A stretch of 57,963 nucleotides of DNA from Desulfacinum infernum DSM 9756. Lineage in GTDB: Bacteria; Desulfobacterota; Syntrophobacteria; Syntrophobacterales; DSM-9756. The stretch spans positions 1-57,963 of the forward strand of contig NZ_FQVB01000031.1 in assembly GCF_900129305.1 (NCBI RefSeq), read 5' to 3'. Within the stretch, counting starts at the first letter, position 1, and the number at the start of each line of letters is the position of its first letter. The translations under genes and the position numbers were made by a program. This document shows positions 24,043 through 33,707 of this stretch, piece after piece. Under the pieces are notes generated by a model, which ran no database searches, was not told the origin of the DNA, and saw only the letters and a program-made list of their open reading frames with translations.

Positions 24043-24945
24043 ATGGTGCGGAAGTCCTTTGGATGGCTAGTCGTTGGTGCGGTGGTGTGTCTCATGCTGG
24101 GAGGGTTGCACGTGCGGGAGTCCCGGGCAATGCACGGTCGGGAAAGGCCGGAAAAGAAAGCGATCCTCATGGTGGCTTTCGGAACCAGTGTGCCCCAGGC
24201 GCAGAAGGCCTTCGAGGCCATCGACCAGCGGGTCCGGGAGGCCTTTCCCGGGGTGGAAGTCCGCTGGGCCTATACGTCCGCCATCATCCGGAAGAAGCTG
24301 GCCTCCCAAGGCACCGTGATCGACTCCCCGGAAACGGCCTTGGCAAGGCTCATGGACGACGGGGTCACTCAGGTGGCCGTCTGTTCCCTGCACACCATCC
24401 CAGGGGCGGAGTTCCATGAGCTTCTCACCAATGCCCGCCTTTTCGCTCGAATGGCCGGCGGCTTTCATCGGGTGAGCGTGGCGCGCCCGCTCCTGTCGTC
24501 CCACGACGACATGACGCGGGTGGTGCGGGCCATGCTGGCTCATCTCCCTTCGGAACGCCGGCCCCAGGACGCCGTGATCTTCATGGGTCACGGCTCGCAG
24601 CACCACCCGGCGGACGCGATCTACACGGCCATGGACGCCCTGTTCCAAAAAGCGGATCCCAACGCCTTTCTGGCCACGGTGGAGGGCTATCCTTCCCTGG
24701 ATGAGGTGATCTCCACCCTGAAGGCCAAAAAGATCACCAAAGCGTATCTCGTTCCCTTCATGCTGGTGGCCGGGGACCATGTGCGAAACGACATGGCCGG
24801 GGACGCTCCGGACAGCTGGAAGTCCCTCCTCCAGGCCCAGGGGATCGAGGCGGTTCCGGTCCTCCGCGGCACGGCCGAAATTCCCGAAGTGGTGGATGTG
24901 TGGCTGGATCACCTGCGCGGAGCGTTCGCGGGGAATGAGGAGTAA
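24043..24945 (+). CDS. cbiK: periplasmic sirohydrochlorin cobaltochelatase
   Basis: A 300-residue CbiK-type class II chelatase that inserts Co2+ (or Fe2+) into sirohydrochlorin. Metal-binding His residues lie in CSLHTIPGAEF and FMGHGSQHHPAD. The N-terminus (MVRKSFGWLVVGAVVCLMLGG then ...SRAM) is a clear signal peptide, so this is the exported CbiKP form described in Desulfovibrio and not the cytosolic enzyme. The ATG at 24043 follows GGGAGGTGTCGT. Transcription should be off when cobalamin is plentiful. The stop codon TAA is part of a 7-bp array. Confidence 0.92.
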   Translation: MVRKSFGWLVVGAVVCLMLGGLHVRESRAMHGRERPEKKAILMVAFGTSVPQAQKAFEAIDQRVREAFPGVEVRWAYTSAIIRKKLASQGTVIDSPETALARLMDDGVTQVAVCSLHTIPGAEFHELLTNARLFARMAGGFHRVSVARPLLSSHDDMTRVVRAMLAHLPSERRPQDAVIFMGHGSQHHPADAIYTAMDALFQKADPNAFLATVEGYPSLDEVISTLKAKKITKAYLVPFMLVAGDHVRNDMAGDAPDSWKSLLQAQGIEAVPVLRGTAEIPEVVDVWLDHLRGAFAGNEE

Positions 24946-25050
24946 GGAGTGAGGAGTAAGGAGTGAGGAGTGAGGAGTGAGGAGTAAGGGGTAAGGGGTA
25001 AGGGGTAAGGGGTAAGGGGTAACGAGTGATGGGTGAGGAGTTAGGGGTGT
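24934..25050 (+). repeat. heptad array after cbiK
   Basis: About 16 consecutive 7-bp units on the sense strand, chiefly TGAGGAG, TAAGGAG and TAAGGGG, beginning inside the last codons of cbiK. The matching C-rich array on the other side of the four-helix and IS110 block is at 25523-25546 and 26763-26813. Confidence 0.88.
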
Positions 25051-25159
25051 TGCTGTGCCGTCCAGGATGGAGGGAAATCCCTGAGCGGATCTGTTAAGGG
25101 GGTGGATAACCCATCAGGGGCAGCGTTTGTTCTCGCCTTGTATGAGTTTCGCATTGGAC

Positions 25160-25522
25160 CTATTCGGGCCTTCTCAGGGAGTGTATAAGTCCGGTCAGTA
25201 TCTTGTCCAACTTAATGATGAGTTCGTCGATGGCCTTCCGATCCTGGCGGGACAGGTAACCAAGTTCCAAGGCGATGTCCAACTGGGTGTCCAGTTCACT
25301 CAAAGATCCCTGGGCAATGTGAAGAAAATTGATGAATTCCTTGTTGGTTTTTCGCCCGGCGCCTTCGGCCACATTGGACGGAATACTGACGGCAGACCTT
25401 CGCAACTGCGCCGTGAGAGCAAAGTCTTCGGCCTTGGGAAAGCCGGACGTCAATTTGTATATGTGCTTTACAACTTCGATGCCCAGCTTCCATGCTTCCA
25501 GCTTCTTGTGGGGTTTCTCCAT
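25160..25522 (-). CDS. four-helix-bundle protein (23S rRNA IVP type)
   Basis: A 120-residue protein of the TIGR02436 four-helix-bundle family, first known from genes inside intervening sequences of 23S rRNA. Visible signatures are LEAWKLGIEVVKHIYKLT, FPKAEDFALTAQLRRSAVSIPSNVAEGAGR and the EFINFLHIAQGSLSELDTQLDIA block. Such genes are scattered in bacterial genomes and their role is unknown. Its ribosome site (GAGGGTAAG) is made from units of the adjoining heptad array, and the IS110 element lies just upstream of it. Confidence 0.9.
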   Translation of the reverse strand: MEKPHKKLEAWKLGIEVVKHIYKLTSGFPKAEDFALTAQLRRSAVSIPSNVAEGAGRKTNKEFINFLHIAQGSLSELDTQLDIALELGYLSRQDRKAIDELIIKLDKILTGLIHSLRRPE

Positions 25523-25546
25523 CTTACCCTCTCACATCTCACCCCT
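25523..25546 (-). repeat. heptad array, part cut off by IS110
   Basis: On plus: ctcacat, ctcaccc and the CT of the next unit. It is continuous with 26763-26813 once the IS110 element is removed. Confidence 0.8.
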
Positions 25547-25584
25547 TGTATGTTGTTGGCACCATGAACATGCGGTACCTAGTA

Positions 25585-26753
<1,169 letters not shown>

Positions 26754-26762
26754 ACACAGTTG

Positions 26763-26813
26763 CTCACTCCTTACCCCTAACTCCTAACTCCTCCCTCCTT
26801 ACCCCTCCCTCAC
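26763..26813 (-). repeat. heptad array at the 3' end of the QueG-like gene
   Basis: C-rich on plus (ctcactc, cttaccc, ctaactc, ctaactc, ctccctc, cttaccc, ctccctc), that is, TAAGGAG/TGAGGGG-type on the minus coding strand. The stop of the QueG-like gene (TAA, 26801-26799) lies within it. IS110 split this array from 25523-25546. Confidence 0.85.
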
Positions 26814-27584
26814 GCCCGGAGTCCCGTAGCTGCACGGAACATCGGCGGCGCATTTGCCGCACACGTCCACCAGGGGAAGATCGGCGTAGTGGCGGTCGTT
26901 TTCCAGAAGGCGGGCATAGCACCGGTGCCGGTCGAAACCGTCTTCGCGGAGGGCTCCGTACACGCACCGGGAGACGCACTTTCCGCATTCCTTGCCGGCC
27001 TTGACCAGGCAGAATTCGGCGTCGGGGCGCCGGGAGGGGGGAAACCCGGCCGAGGTGACGAAGCTTCCCAGGCGGCCGCAGCATCCGGCGCGGGTGATGA
27101 GCTGGTGGTGGACTCCGAAGGTGCCCAGGCCGGCGATGTAGGCCAGGTGTTTGTGGGACCACCGGCTGACGAGCCGTTCCTCGTCGAAGTTGTGGGTGGC
27201 CGGCGTGACGGCGCACCGGTGGCCATCGACGGCCAGCCGGTCCTGGAGATGATCGCAGATGCGGCCGATGAGGGAGTTGGTGGCCACATAGGCTTCGGCC
27301 CAGGTACGCGATGCGAATCCGGAAGGTTCCCGCTTGTTGGAGTGGACCACGTCCTTTTGAAACGGCAGAAAGAAGACCACCACCGACCGGGCGTCGGCAA
27401 GCAGATCCGTGGCAAAGGCGTGGTCCGGTGCCGCCACCCGCGGCAGCTCGTTGAAGAGGGGGTCCTGCGCGGAGGCGATTCCCACCAGCACGGGGCGCCT
27501 CCAATAATCGGCGGACCGGCCTTCGGCGATCCATTGATCCATGACTCGTTCGATTTCTTCGGCGATCCATTCCTGAGGGCTCAT
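26799..27584 (-). CDS. epoxyqueuosine-reductase-like 4Fe-4S protein
   Basis: About 261 residues from the ATG at 27584 (MSPQEWIAEEI); a GTG at 27617 would add 11 residues. The chain resembles the QueG/4Fe-4S double-cluster family: ARSVVVFFLPFQ, an AGLGTFGVHHQLIT segment matching the family's LGxxGxxxxLIxxxxG, a Cys pair at GCCGRLGS, then CGKCVSRCVYGAL and a second motif CGKCAADVPC. It lacks the full length of QueG (about 350-380) and is better called QueG-like; the substrate is unknown. The last residues (GVREG) and stop are encoded by a heptad array. Confidence 0.75.
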   Translation of the reverse strand: MSPQEWIAEEIERVMDQWIAEGRSADYWRRPVLVGIASAQDPLFNELPRVAAPDHAFATDLLADARSVVVFFLPFQKDVVHSNKREPSGFASRTWAEAYVATNSLIGRICDHLQDRLAVDGHRCAVTPATHNFDEERLVSRWSHKHLAYIAGLGTFGVHHQLITRAGCCGRLGSFVTSAGFPPSRRPDAEFCLVKAGKECGKCVSRCVYGALREDGFDRHRCYARLLENDRHYADLPLVDVCGKCAADVPCSYGTPGVREG

Positions 27585-27749
27585 GGGCTCTTCATCCTTT
27601 CCACGCTTCGCGGTCACGGCTTCTCACGTGCGGCCAATTGCCGGTTCCCATCCCGAAGGGACAGTGGTAACACATGGTGCCGGGAAAGCAAGTCCGAGAC
27701 CTTGCCCGACAACGGCTCTCCCGTTCAAGAGGGCGGGGAATTCGCCTTT

Positions 27750-27925
27750 TCTTCATAGCTGCGGGGCTTCAGCCCCGCGGGAAAGGTCCATCGTAACTCC
27801 TTGAAGTGATAGGAACGATACCCGATGGCCTATCTGATGTCCGGGGGCCTCCTTCGCAGCCCTGAAGGGCGGCGCTACGAGAAAAGCGGTCATCCACGGC
27901 GTTTTCGGACAAGCTCCTTGGGAAC
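27750..27925. repeat. REP-like element, family A
   Basis: Two palindromes about 80 bases apart: GCGGGGCTTCAGCCCCGC near 27760, and a GCAGCCCTGAAGGGC hairpin near 27856 followed by GCTACGAGAAAAGCGGTCAT. It ends in GTTTTCGGACAAGCTCC. It fills most of the gap 27585-27959, in which I see no gene. Confidence 0.75.
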
Positions 27926-27959
27926 GCAGTCGGGAAGGCAGACTGGAGGTGATCGGAGC

Positions 27960-28457
27960 GTGGCTTCACACGGGACCCATGAGGAACGGATTTCCGACGG
28001 GGAACTGGAGCGCAGGGCCCGCCGGTGGGACGTGATCGTAACGGGGGTGCTGGCCCTTTTCCTGTTGATCCCCATCCCGTTTGCCCAGTTTTGCGGGTGG
28101 CCCGGCGGGGAGCCGGTGCTGGAGAGGCCCGTGCTTCCCTGGAGTTCCTTTCGGTTGTGCTATGTTCCCGCCGGCGGCGGCAGGCCGGTGGAAGAGGTCT
28201 ACCGGTTCACCTGGGACGGCAAGCTGGTGCCGGGAGGCGAGGAGTTGAGGCATCCCGCGGCGCTGGAGTCCCTGGATGCTCCGCTGCTGGCCTGGCAGCG
28301 CCAGCCGGAACTGGAGCTTCGAAGTCTCCATCGCAACGGGGAATTCCTGCTGGTTCGGACCCGGTGGAGGCCGGTGGCGGCCTGGCCGCTGGGGATGCTG
28401 CTGGCATCCTGGAAGGATCACGGCGCGGGGGTCCACGGCGGCGGTGCCGGGCGGTAG
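27960..28457 (+). CDS. membrane-anchored protein of unknown function
   Basis: From the GTG at 27960 (good GGAGGTGA site) the product is 165 residues. A cytoplasmic N-terminus of about 25 charged residues is followed by one hydrophobic helix (VIVTGVLALFLLIPIPFAQF) and a periplasmic domain. A stretch SSFRLCYVPAGG then RPVEEVYRFTWDGKLV loosely recalls DUF1850 proteins, but the similarity is weak. The 3' end overlaps the convergent TPR gene by 40 bases. Longer in-frame readings start inside a REP element and are rejected. Confidence 0.55.
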   Translation: MASHGTHEERISDGELERRARRWDVIVTGVLALFLLIPIPFAQFCGWPGGEPVLERPVLPWSSFRLCYVPAGGGRPVEEVYRFTWDGKLVPGGEELRHPAALESLDAPLLAWQRQPELELRSLHRNGEFLLVRTRWRPVAAWPLGMLLASWKDHGAGVHGGGAGR

Positions 28458-28963
28458 AAGATGCGGATGCGTTCCGGGTTGATTCCCGAATCCAGCAGCG
28501 ACACCACCTGCCGCAGGGTCCGGCGCAACTTGTAGAGCGCCGTGTAGGACGAAACCAGGGCGAAAGGAGCCCCTTCCAGCGCAGGGTAGGCGTGCAGGAA
28601 GACGGCCAGAGCCCTCTCCACGGCGTTCAGCCCCTCGTGATAGTTCTTCTCCAGAAGTTCGACGGTGGCCAGGTTGCTCAAAAGGCCGAAGCGCAGGGCC
28701 ACGTCCTCCACGTCCAGCGAAAGGCCTTCGTCCAGCAGCCGGCGCGCTTCCTGCGTGGCTCCGTGGTGCAGATACACGTAGGCGGCGTCCCGGCAGAGTT
28801 GGGCCTGGAGGAAATGGAGGCCGTGGTCCCGGGCGTGCTCCAGGGCCCGCCGGAAGTAGCGGAACGCGGCAATGAAGCGACGCCGTGCACAGGCTTCGTG
28901 GGCTTCCCGGGCCCAGAGCAGGATCTGCTCGCGCGCCCTGTCTTGCGTCTCGTGGTCCATCAT
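28418..28963 (-). CDS. TPR-like helical repeat protein
   Basis: A 181-residue all-helical protein with tetratricopeptide-like repeats: ARRRFIAAFRYFRRALEHARD, LCRDAAYVYLHHGATQEARR and a third helix pair around LLSNLATVELLEKNYHEGLN. TPRs usually bind other proteins. There is no signal peptide. It is divergent from the HDOD gene (38-base gap to the likely start) and its 3' end overlaps the preceding membrane protein gene tail-to-tail. A partner cannot be assigned. Confidence 0.75.
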   Translation of the reverse strand: MMDHETQDRAREQILLWAREAHEACARRRFIAAFRYFRRALEHARDHGLHFLQAQLCRDAAYVYLHHGATQEARRLLDEGLSLDVEDVALRFGLLSNLATVELLEKNYHEGLNAVERALAVFLHAYPALEGAPFALVSSYTALYKLRRTLRQVVSLLDSGINPERIRIFYRPAPPPWTPAP

Positions 28964-29001
28964 TTTCTTGCCTCACGGCTCCATTGGGCTATAGTGACCC
29001 G

Positions 29002-29919
29002 ATGCGAAAAGGGTTGAGCGTTTCCAGCTTGCGCGGATCGGACAGCATGGCTTCACTGCAACGCGACCTTCCCACCGAAGAAGTGCTCCGGCTGGTGGGG
29101 GAAATCCCGCCGTTTCCCCGCGTGGTGGCCAGGCTCGTAGACCGCATCAAGGACCCCGCCGCGACCCTGGCGGAGCTGGCGGATATCATTTCCGGGGATC
29201 CGGCCCTGTGCGCCTTCGTCCTGCGCATGGCCAACTCCCCCCTCCACCGGCGCGGTTTCGCCGCCGCCGCGACCCTGACCGTCTCCAGAGCCGTGAACAT
29301 CCTGGGACGGCGGGCGCTGGAATCGGTGGTCCTGAGCTATGCGGTCAGGAGCCTCGTCCGGCGCTCCTCCCTTTTGGAAAACCTCCTGTGGGAACATTGC
29401 ATCGCCGCCGCCGTGGCCGCCGCCGAAATCATCGGCCGGGTCCAGTCCAAGCAGACGGAAACGGCCTACGTGTGCGGACTTTTGCACGACGTGGGAAAGA
29501 TGCTCCTGCTCACGCGCTTTCCGGATTCCATGGGATCCATCATCCAGGATCAGTATAACGGCTGCCAGGAGTGGGACAACTGCTCATCGGTGGTTTTGGA
29601 AAGGGAGCGGATCGGCATCGACCACTGCCGGGTGGGGGCGGTGGCCCTGGATGTGTGGCAGTGCGGCGAGGAGGCGGTGGTGTCGTGTGCTTATCACCAC
29701 CGGCCGCGGGATGCGGCCGGCCGTTCCATCATGCCCGCCGTGGTGTGCATGGCGGACCTCATGGCCCAAAAGCTGGAATACGGCCCGCTGCGGCTTCCGG
29801 ACCTGGATCTCTCCCCGGTCCGCCGGACCCTCAAGATTTCCGACAAAGACTTCACTTCTCTTCTCCATCGCGTGCAGGCGAAAGTCCAGGACGTGCTCCA
29901 CCTGTTCAGCGACAAGTGA
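29002..29919 (+). CDS. HDOD-domain signalling protein
   Basis: About 305 residues with an HDOD domain, an HD-like output fold used in two-component and stress signalling. It starts around EIPPFPRVVARLVDRIKDP, followed by LADIISGDPALCAFVLRMANS and VSRAVNILGRRALESVVLSYAV. A real HD-type motif is visible at GLLHDVGKMLL, and AYHHRP follows later. ATG 29002 is used; ATG 29047 (MASLQRDLPTEE) is an equally good start. The gene ends just before the tRNA-Gly terminator of the opposite strand. Confidence 0.85.
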   Translation: MRKGLSVSSLRGSDSMASLQRDLPTEEVLRLVGEIPPFPRVVARLVDRIKDPAATLAELADIISGDPALCAFVLRMANSPLHRRGFAAAATLTVSRAVNILGRRALESVVLSYAVRSLVRRSSLLENLLWEHCIAAAVAAAEIIGRVQSKQTETAYVCGLLHDVGKMLLLTRFPDSMGSIIQDQYNGCQEWDNCSSVVLERERIGIDHCRVGAVALDVWQCGEEAVVSCAYHHRPRDAAGRSIMPAVVCMADLMAQKLEYGPLRLPDLDLSPVRRTLKISDKDFTSLLHRVQAKVQDVLHLFSDK

Positions 29920-29931
29920 GGGCCTTTGCGC

Positions 29932-29965
29932 AAAAAAAACCGCCCGACCCCTGGGGCCTGGCGGT
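29932..29965 (-). terminator. terminator of tRNA-Gly
   Basis: On the minus strand a stem ACCGCC/GGCGGT enclosing CCCC/GGGG is followed by eight T, 13 bases past the tRNA 3' end. Confidence 0.85.
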
Positions 29966-29977
29966 CTGAACGTTCTT

Positions 29978-30054
29978 TGGAGCGGGAGACGGGCTTCGAA
30001 CCCGCGACCCTCAGCTTGGAAGGCTGATGCTCTAGCCAGCTGAGCTACTCCCGC
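29978..30054 (-). tRNA. tRNA-Gly (anticodon TCC)
   Basis: The cloverleaf reads on the minus strand: acceptor GCGGGAG with CTCCCGC, D-arm GCTCAGCTGGCTAGAGC, anticodon loop CTTCCAA (TCC), T-arm GCGGGTTCGAAGCCCGT, discriminator T and an encoded CCA. Confidence 0.95.
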
Positions 30055-30066
30055 ACGAGCGCAGGA

Positions 30067-30095
30067 TATGTAACACGCTCCGCCCTCCTTTTCAA
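30067..30095 (-). promoter_or_regulatory. promoter-like site for tRNA-Gly
   Basis: On the minus strand TTGAAA (30095-30090) and TACATA (30072-30067) lie 17 bases apart, ending 12 bases before the tRNA 5' end. Confidence 0.55.
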
Positions 30096-30216
30096 CGGAA
30101 ATTTTACCTTGCCTTTTGGCGCGGAACGTGGGATTTGATCTTGTGAAACTTTGTTTTATTCGGACCCTTGTTCCCGCCCCGTCTCATCCCGTTTCCCAAG
30201 CCGGTGAGGAGGAATC

Positions 30217-31194
30217 ATGGACAAGCACTACCAGGATGCCATCTCGAAGGTCAACATGCTGGAAGTCTTCAAGGCGCGTCGCATTGTGGAGCGGGTGCTG
30301 GAAAAGACGCACCTCACGTCCTACCGGCGTCTGTCGGAAGAGCTGGGTGCGGAGGTTTACGTCAAGCACGAAAACCATCTGCCCACCAATTCCTTCAAGG
30401 TGCGGGGAGCGGTGAACTTCATGGCCAACGTGCCGCCGGAGGTGGTGCGAAACGGCGTGGTAGTGGCCACCAAGGGCAATCACGGGCTGGCCGTGGCCTG
30501 GGCGGCCCAGGAAAAGGGGATCTTCTGCAACGTGGTGGTTCCGGAAGGAAACAACCCGGAACTCAACGCCAACATCCTGGCCTACGGAGCCCAGCTCATC
30601 GAGCAGGGAAGCGACTTTTACGAAGCCCAGGACTACTGCGAGGAATTGGCCGAAAACGCCGGCTACTACTACCTGCGCCAGGGCAACGAGCCTCTGCTGA
30701 TCAGCGGCATCGCCACCATGGGCCTGGAGATCTTCGAGGAGCTTCCCGACGTGGACGTGATCCTGATGCCCATCGGAGGGGGGACGGGCTGTGCGGCCCT
30801 GGCCACGGTGATCCAGGGGATCAATCCCCAGGTGGAACTGATCGGAGTGCAGGCGGCCAACATGCCGTCTTTCTACGAGTCGTGGCGGCAGGGGAAGAAG
30901 GTGGTGGTGCCGGCGGCGGAAACGGTGGCCGACGGACTGGCGGCCAGGTCGGCGTTCGAGGTTCCCTGGGCGGTTCTCAAGGATCGCATCCGCGACGTGG
31001 TGCTGCTCACCGAAGAGGAGCTGCTGGAAGGAGTGCGGTTGGCCCTGCGCTACACCCAGAACCTGGCCGAGGTGGCCGGAGCGGCTTCTTTGGCCGCCGC
31101 CTTCAAGATCCGGGAACGCCTGCGGGGAAAGAAGGTGGTGTCGGTCATGACGGGCGGAAACATCACCGTGGAGCGACTGCGGAACATTTTGTGA
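30217..31194 (+). CDS. threonine/serine dehydratase-like PLP enzyme
   Basis: A 325-residue fold-type II PLP enzyme. The Schiff-base Lys lies in NSFKVRGAVNF, the Asn-binding loop in TKGNHGLAVAWAAQ, and the phosphate-binding glycines in MPIGGGTGCAALATV. It ends at MTGGNITVERL without an ACT domain, so it is a short catabolic-type threonine dehydratase or a related ammonia-lyase. The HGLAVA loop replaces the usual HAQGVA, so substrate preference may differ. A GGTGAGGAGGAATC site precedes the ATG. The pyrR gene converges from the right with 18 bases between stops. Confidence 0.85.
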   Translation: MDKHYQDAISKVNMLEVFKARRIVERVLEKTHLTSYRRLSEELGAEVYVKHENHLPTNSFKVRGAVNFMANVPPEVVRNGVVVATKGNHGLAVAWAAQEKGIFCNVVVPEGNNPELNANILAYGAQLIEQGSDFYEAQDYCEELAENAGYYYLRQGNEPLLISGIATMGLEIFEELPDVDVILMPIGGGTGCAALATVIQGINPQVELIGVQAANMPSFYESWRQGKKVVVPAAETVADGLAARSAFEVPWAVLKDRIRDVVLLTEEELLEGVRLALRYTQNLAEVAGAASLAAAFKIRERLRGKKVVSVMTGGNITVERLRNIL

Positions 31195-31195
31195 C

Positions 31196-31216
31196 CCGTC
31201 ACTCATCACTCGTCAG
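31196..31216 (-). repeat. short heptad array ending pyrR
   Basis: On the minus strand TGACGAG, TGATGAG and TGACGGG; the first TGA is the pyrR stop. Confidence 0.7.
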
Positions 31217-31767
31217 GCGGCCGGCCGGCATTCCAGCACCACGCGGTCGGAGCCGTCTTTTTCCTTCAGATAGACGTTCACCTGCTCATCCGGAAGGGTT
31301 TCCAGCTCCAGGCCCACGAAATGGGCGCAGATGGGGAGTTCCCGGTGCCCCCTGTCCACCAGGGCCGCCACGCGCACCCGCCGGGGGCGTCCGTAGTCCA
31401 TGAGGGCGTCCAGGGCGGCGCGGATGGTCCGCCCGGTGAAGAGTACATCGTCCACGAGCACCACGTCCTTGTCGTCCACGGAAAAGGGAAGCCGGGTGGA
31501 TCGGACCACGGGTTGGGTGTGGAGGCGGGACCAGTCGTCCCGATAAAGATTGATATCCAGGGTTCCGATGGGGACCTTGAGGTCGTGTTCCCTTTCCAGG
31601 ATCTGCCCCAGGCGCTGGGCCAGGTAGACGCCCCCCGTGTGGATGCCCACGAGCACCAGGCGCTCGGGATCGTCCAGGTCCCGGACGATCTGCCGGGCCA
31701 TGTCGCGAAGGGCTCCCTCCATCTCCGAATGTTCCATGACGATCCGTTCCTGAATCTCTCGACCCAT
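31213..31767 (-). CDS. pyrR: PyrR bifunctional regulator / uracil phosphoribosyltransferase
   Basis: A 184-residue PyrR. The PRPP-binding motif [18 protein letters not shown] is intact, with the family [12 protein letters not shown] and LDINLYRDD blocks. PyrR binds pyrimidine leader RNAs and has weak uracil phosphoribosyltransferase activity. The ATG at 31767 ([13 protein letters not shown]) follows AGGGTGAG; the open frame to 32046 is not used. No pyr biosynthesis gene is adjacent, so any RNA target lies elsewhere. Confidence 0.93.
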   Translation of the reverse strand: MGREIQERIVMEHSEMEGALRDMARQIVRDLDDPERLVLVGIHTGGVYLAQRLGQILEREHDLKVPIGTLDINLYRDDWSRLHTQPVVRSTRLPFSVDDKDVVLVDDVLFTGRTIRAALDALMDYGRPRRVRVAALVDRGHRELPICAHFVGLELETLPDEQVNVYLKEKDGSDRVVLECRPAA

Positions 31768-31867
31768 GGCGTGCTCACCCTTTCGCCGGGTTCTGCGAAA
31801 ATGAAAAGGGCGCCTCTCGGCACCCCATGTCCGGAAGGCCTTTCGGCTCTTCTCCCATTGCCTCTTT

Positions 31868-31896
31868 ACACTAGGAGAGTGCTTATGGATTGTCAA
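31868..31896 (-). promoter_or_regulatory. promoter-like site for pyrR
   Basis: On the minus strand TTGACA (31896-31891) and TAGTGT (31873-31868) are spaced by 17 bases, about 100 bases before pyrR. Confidence 0.55.
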
Positions 31897-31944
31897 CCTT
31901 CCCGGTCGTCCACTCACCCTCCGCAGCGTTCTTGCACGGGGTCC

Positions 31945-32135
31945 GGGGAGTTTGTCCGAGACGGCTTCTCCAGCTCCAGATGCCAACAAATTTCCGTTCT
32001 TTTCGTGGCCGCGGGGCTTCCGCTCCGCCGGGAAGGGTGATCGCAACCCACTGGAGTGACAGAAAGTATGCCCGATAGCCTATCCGACCTCCGGGGGCTC
32101 TTCCCCAGCTCTGAAAGTTTGCGCTATGGGAAGAA
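31945..32135. repeat. REP-like element, family A, diverged copy
   Basis: Same order of parts as at 27750: a left end GGGAGTTTGTCCGAGACGG, the palindrome GCGGGGCTTCCGCTCCGC and a second half ending GCGCTATGGGAAGAACGATC. The second palindrome has decayed. The interval 32136-32320 shows no gene. Confidence 0.6.
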
Positions 32136-32320
32136 CGATCGCCCGTGCCGGTCTCGGACCGCCTCCCAGCAGGGCCTCGCTGTGGTCCGTTGGCGGCGTA
32201 TCCGCCTCGGCCCTTGACCCTCTCCACGGGCCTCTGCTATCAGGGGTAGCCGTTGAAGAAGATGTGCCCTGCGCCGCTTGGGCGGGGACCGGACTTTGCC
32301 CGTCATAGGGAGGACACGCT

Positions 32321-33004
32321 TTGGGAGCCAAGAAGATCAAGGTGAAGAAGAAGCCCACGGAAAAGGCCGAGGAGATCCTGAGCTTCACGGATCGCCTGCT
32401 GGAATGGGGCCGGACGAACATGGTCTACCTGGCCGGAGCCGTCGGGGGGATCGTGCTGGTGACACTCATCGTCTGGGGCGTGGGGCTTTACAACCAGTCC
32501 AAGGAGCGCAGCGCCGGCCGGGACTACGCGCGACTCACGGCCGACGGGCCGGTGGATCCCCGGAATCAGGATGCGCTGAAAGCCCGACTCGACGCGTTCA
32601 CGGCCTTCCTGGAGAAACACCGGGGAACGGGGGCCGCAGCCTTGGCCATGGTGGACATGGCACGGCTGCTTCAGGAAGCCGCCCGCCACGAGGAAGCCCT
32701 TCAGTGGTACGATCGGGCCGCCGGCGAGATCCCCCGGGGATCGTCCCTGGACCTGGCGGTGGACTACGGTCGGGCGCTGACCCTGGAGGCCCTGGGGCGG
32801 GTGGATGAAGCCCTGGCCGCCTGGTCCGGCCTGGCGGACAAGGCCGATGACGGTCTGAAGCGCGAGTGCCTCTGGCACCAGGCGCGCCTGGCGGCCAAGA
32901 AGGGCGACCGAGAAGGGGCCCGGGGCTACTACGACCTGGCGTTGAAGACGGAAGGGGCCTATCCCGGCGACGGCCTCCTCCAGGCGGAAAGAAACGCCCT
33001 GTAG
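32321..33004 (+). CDS. YfgM-like tetratricopeptide membrane protein
   Basis: A 227-residue protein. A Lys-rich N-terminus is followed by one transmembrane helix (MVYLAGAVGGIVLVTLIVWGV) and TPR-like helical repeats (MVDMARLLQEAARHEEALQWYDRA; CLWHQARLAAKKGDREGARGYYDLAL). This layout matches the YfgM/TPR_21 family, ancillary to the Sec translocon and envelope chaperones in E. coli. The start is TTG at 32321 with GGGAGGACACGC upstream; no better start exists. It stands alone between repeat-filled intergenic regions, so the role is inferred from architecture only. Confidence 0.75.
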   Translation: MGAKKIKVKKKPTEKAEEILSFTDRLLEWGRTNMVYLAGAVGGIVLVTLIVWGVGLYNQSKERSAGRDYARLTADGPVDPRNQDALKARLDAFTAFLEKHRGTGAAALAMVDMARLLQEAARHEEALQWYDRAAGEIPRGSSLDLAVDYGRALTLEALGRVDEALAAWSGLADKADDGLKRECLWHQARLAAKKGDREGARGYYDLALKTEGAYPGDGLLQAERNAL

Positions 33005-33029
33005 CGCCGCAAGCCCCCAATTGCAGGAA

Positions 33030-33345
33030 GTCCCAATCTTCCGATGAAGAACTTTGGGAGCGGCGAAAGCCGAGCAGGGGGTGGCCGGCCCAGGCCCATT
33101 GCGCCTTGCGGCGCTCCCACAAGACGCCCGTGCTCGGCCCGTCTTTTTTGGGGTGGAGCGTTGTGACCGGGCGGAACGGCCCTTCTTTGGTAGCGCAGCC
33201 CTTGAGGGCTGCGGAGGAGCCGCCGAATGTCGTATGGTCCGCCGGGTGGAGTGCTTGCGACTTCCAGGGGTTACGGTGCCCCTTTCCCGCGGGGCTGAAG
33301 CCCCGCGGCTACGAAGAGAGCGGCCATGCCCGGGCTCCTGTGTCG
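33030..33345. repeat. REP elements between the YfgM-like gene and the paaK leader
   Basis: A hairpin-rich block at 33055-33118 (GGGAGCGGC ... GCGCTCCC) is followed by a family A element in reverse orientation at 33175-33345, with GCAGCCCTTGAGGGCTGC then CCCGCGGGGCTGAAGCCCCG. No gene is seen in 33005-33700. Confidence 0.7.
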
Positions 33346-33449
33346 GAGAGCCGTTCCCGGGCAGGCCCCCGGACCCACCCGATTTCCGCCGGCATGGCGT
33401 GGGCCCGCCCCGTTCCCCCTGCATGATGCAAGAGCCGGACGCCACCGAC

Positions 33450-33477
33450 GTAGGGGCGGTTCGCGAATCGCCCCTAC
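33450..33477. repeat. 28-bp near-perfect palindrome
   Basis: GTAGGGGCGG followed by its near-exact complement CGCCCCTAC around a TTCGCGAA centre. A similar palindrome is at 52104-52131. Confidence 0.65.
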
Positions 33478-33647
33478 CGCAAAGGGACCTCGCCGAAGCT
33501 ATCTCCAGAGATTTGACGAGGAGGTCCAGGGGGAAGGGTCCCTCTCCTGCCGCAACGGGATCTCTCCCAAACCATCTCCGGAGTGCCGGGTTCCGATGAA
33601 ATTTGCCAATCATCGGTTTCTAATCCCCCCGCCGCCCTGCCCATCTC

Positions 33648-33690
33648 CCCGCCCCCTCACCCCTTACTCCTTACCCCTTCACACCCGCCC
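33648..33690 (-). repeat. heptad array upstream of the paaK promoter
   Basis: On the minus strand units TAAGGAG, TAAGGGG and TGAGGGG. It lies on the antisense strand just before the promoter at 33708. Confidence 0.65.
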
Positions 33691-33707
33691 TCGAGGATTC
33701 TTTCCGC

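Noticed and set aside
25160-25522. Four-helix-bundle gene as a cargo gene of the IS110 element.
   Set aside because: The IS boundary inferred from the heptad register lies at 25545, outside this gene, and the gene faces the other way.
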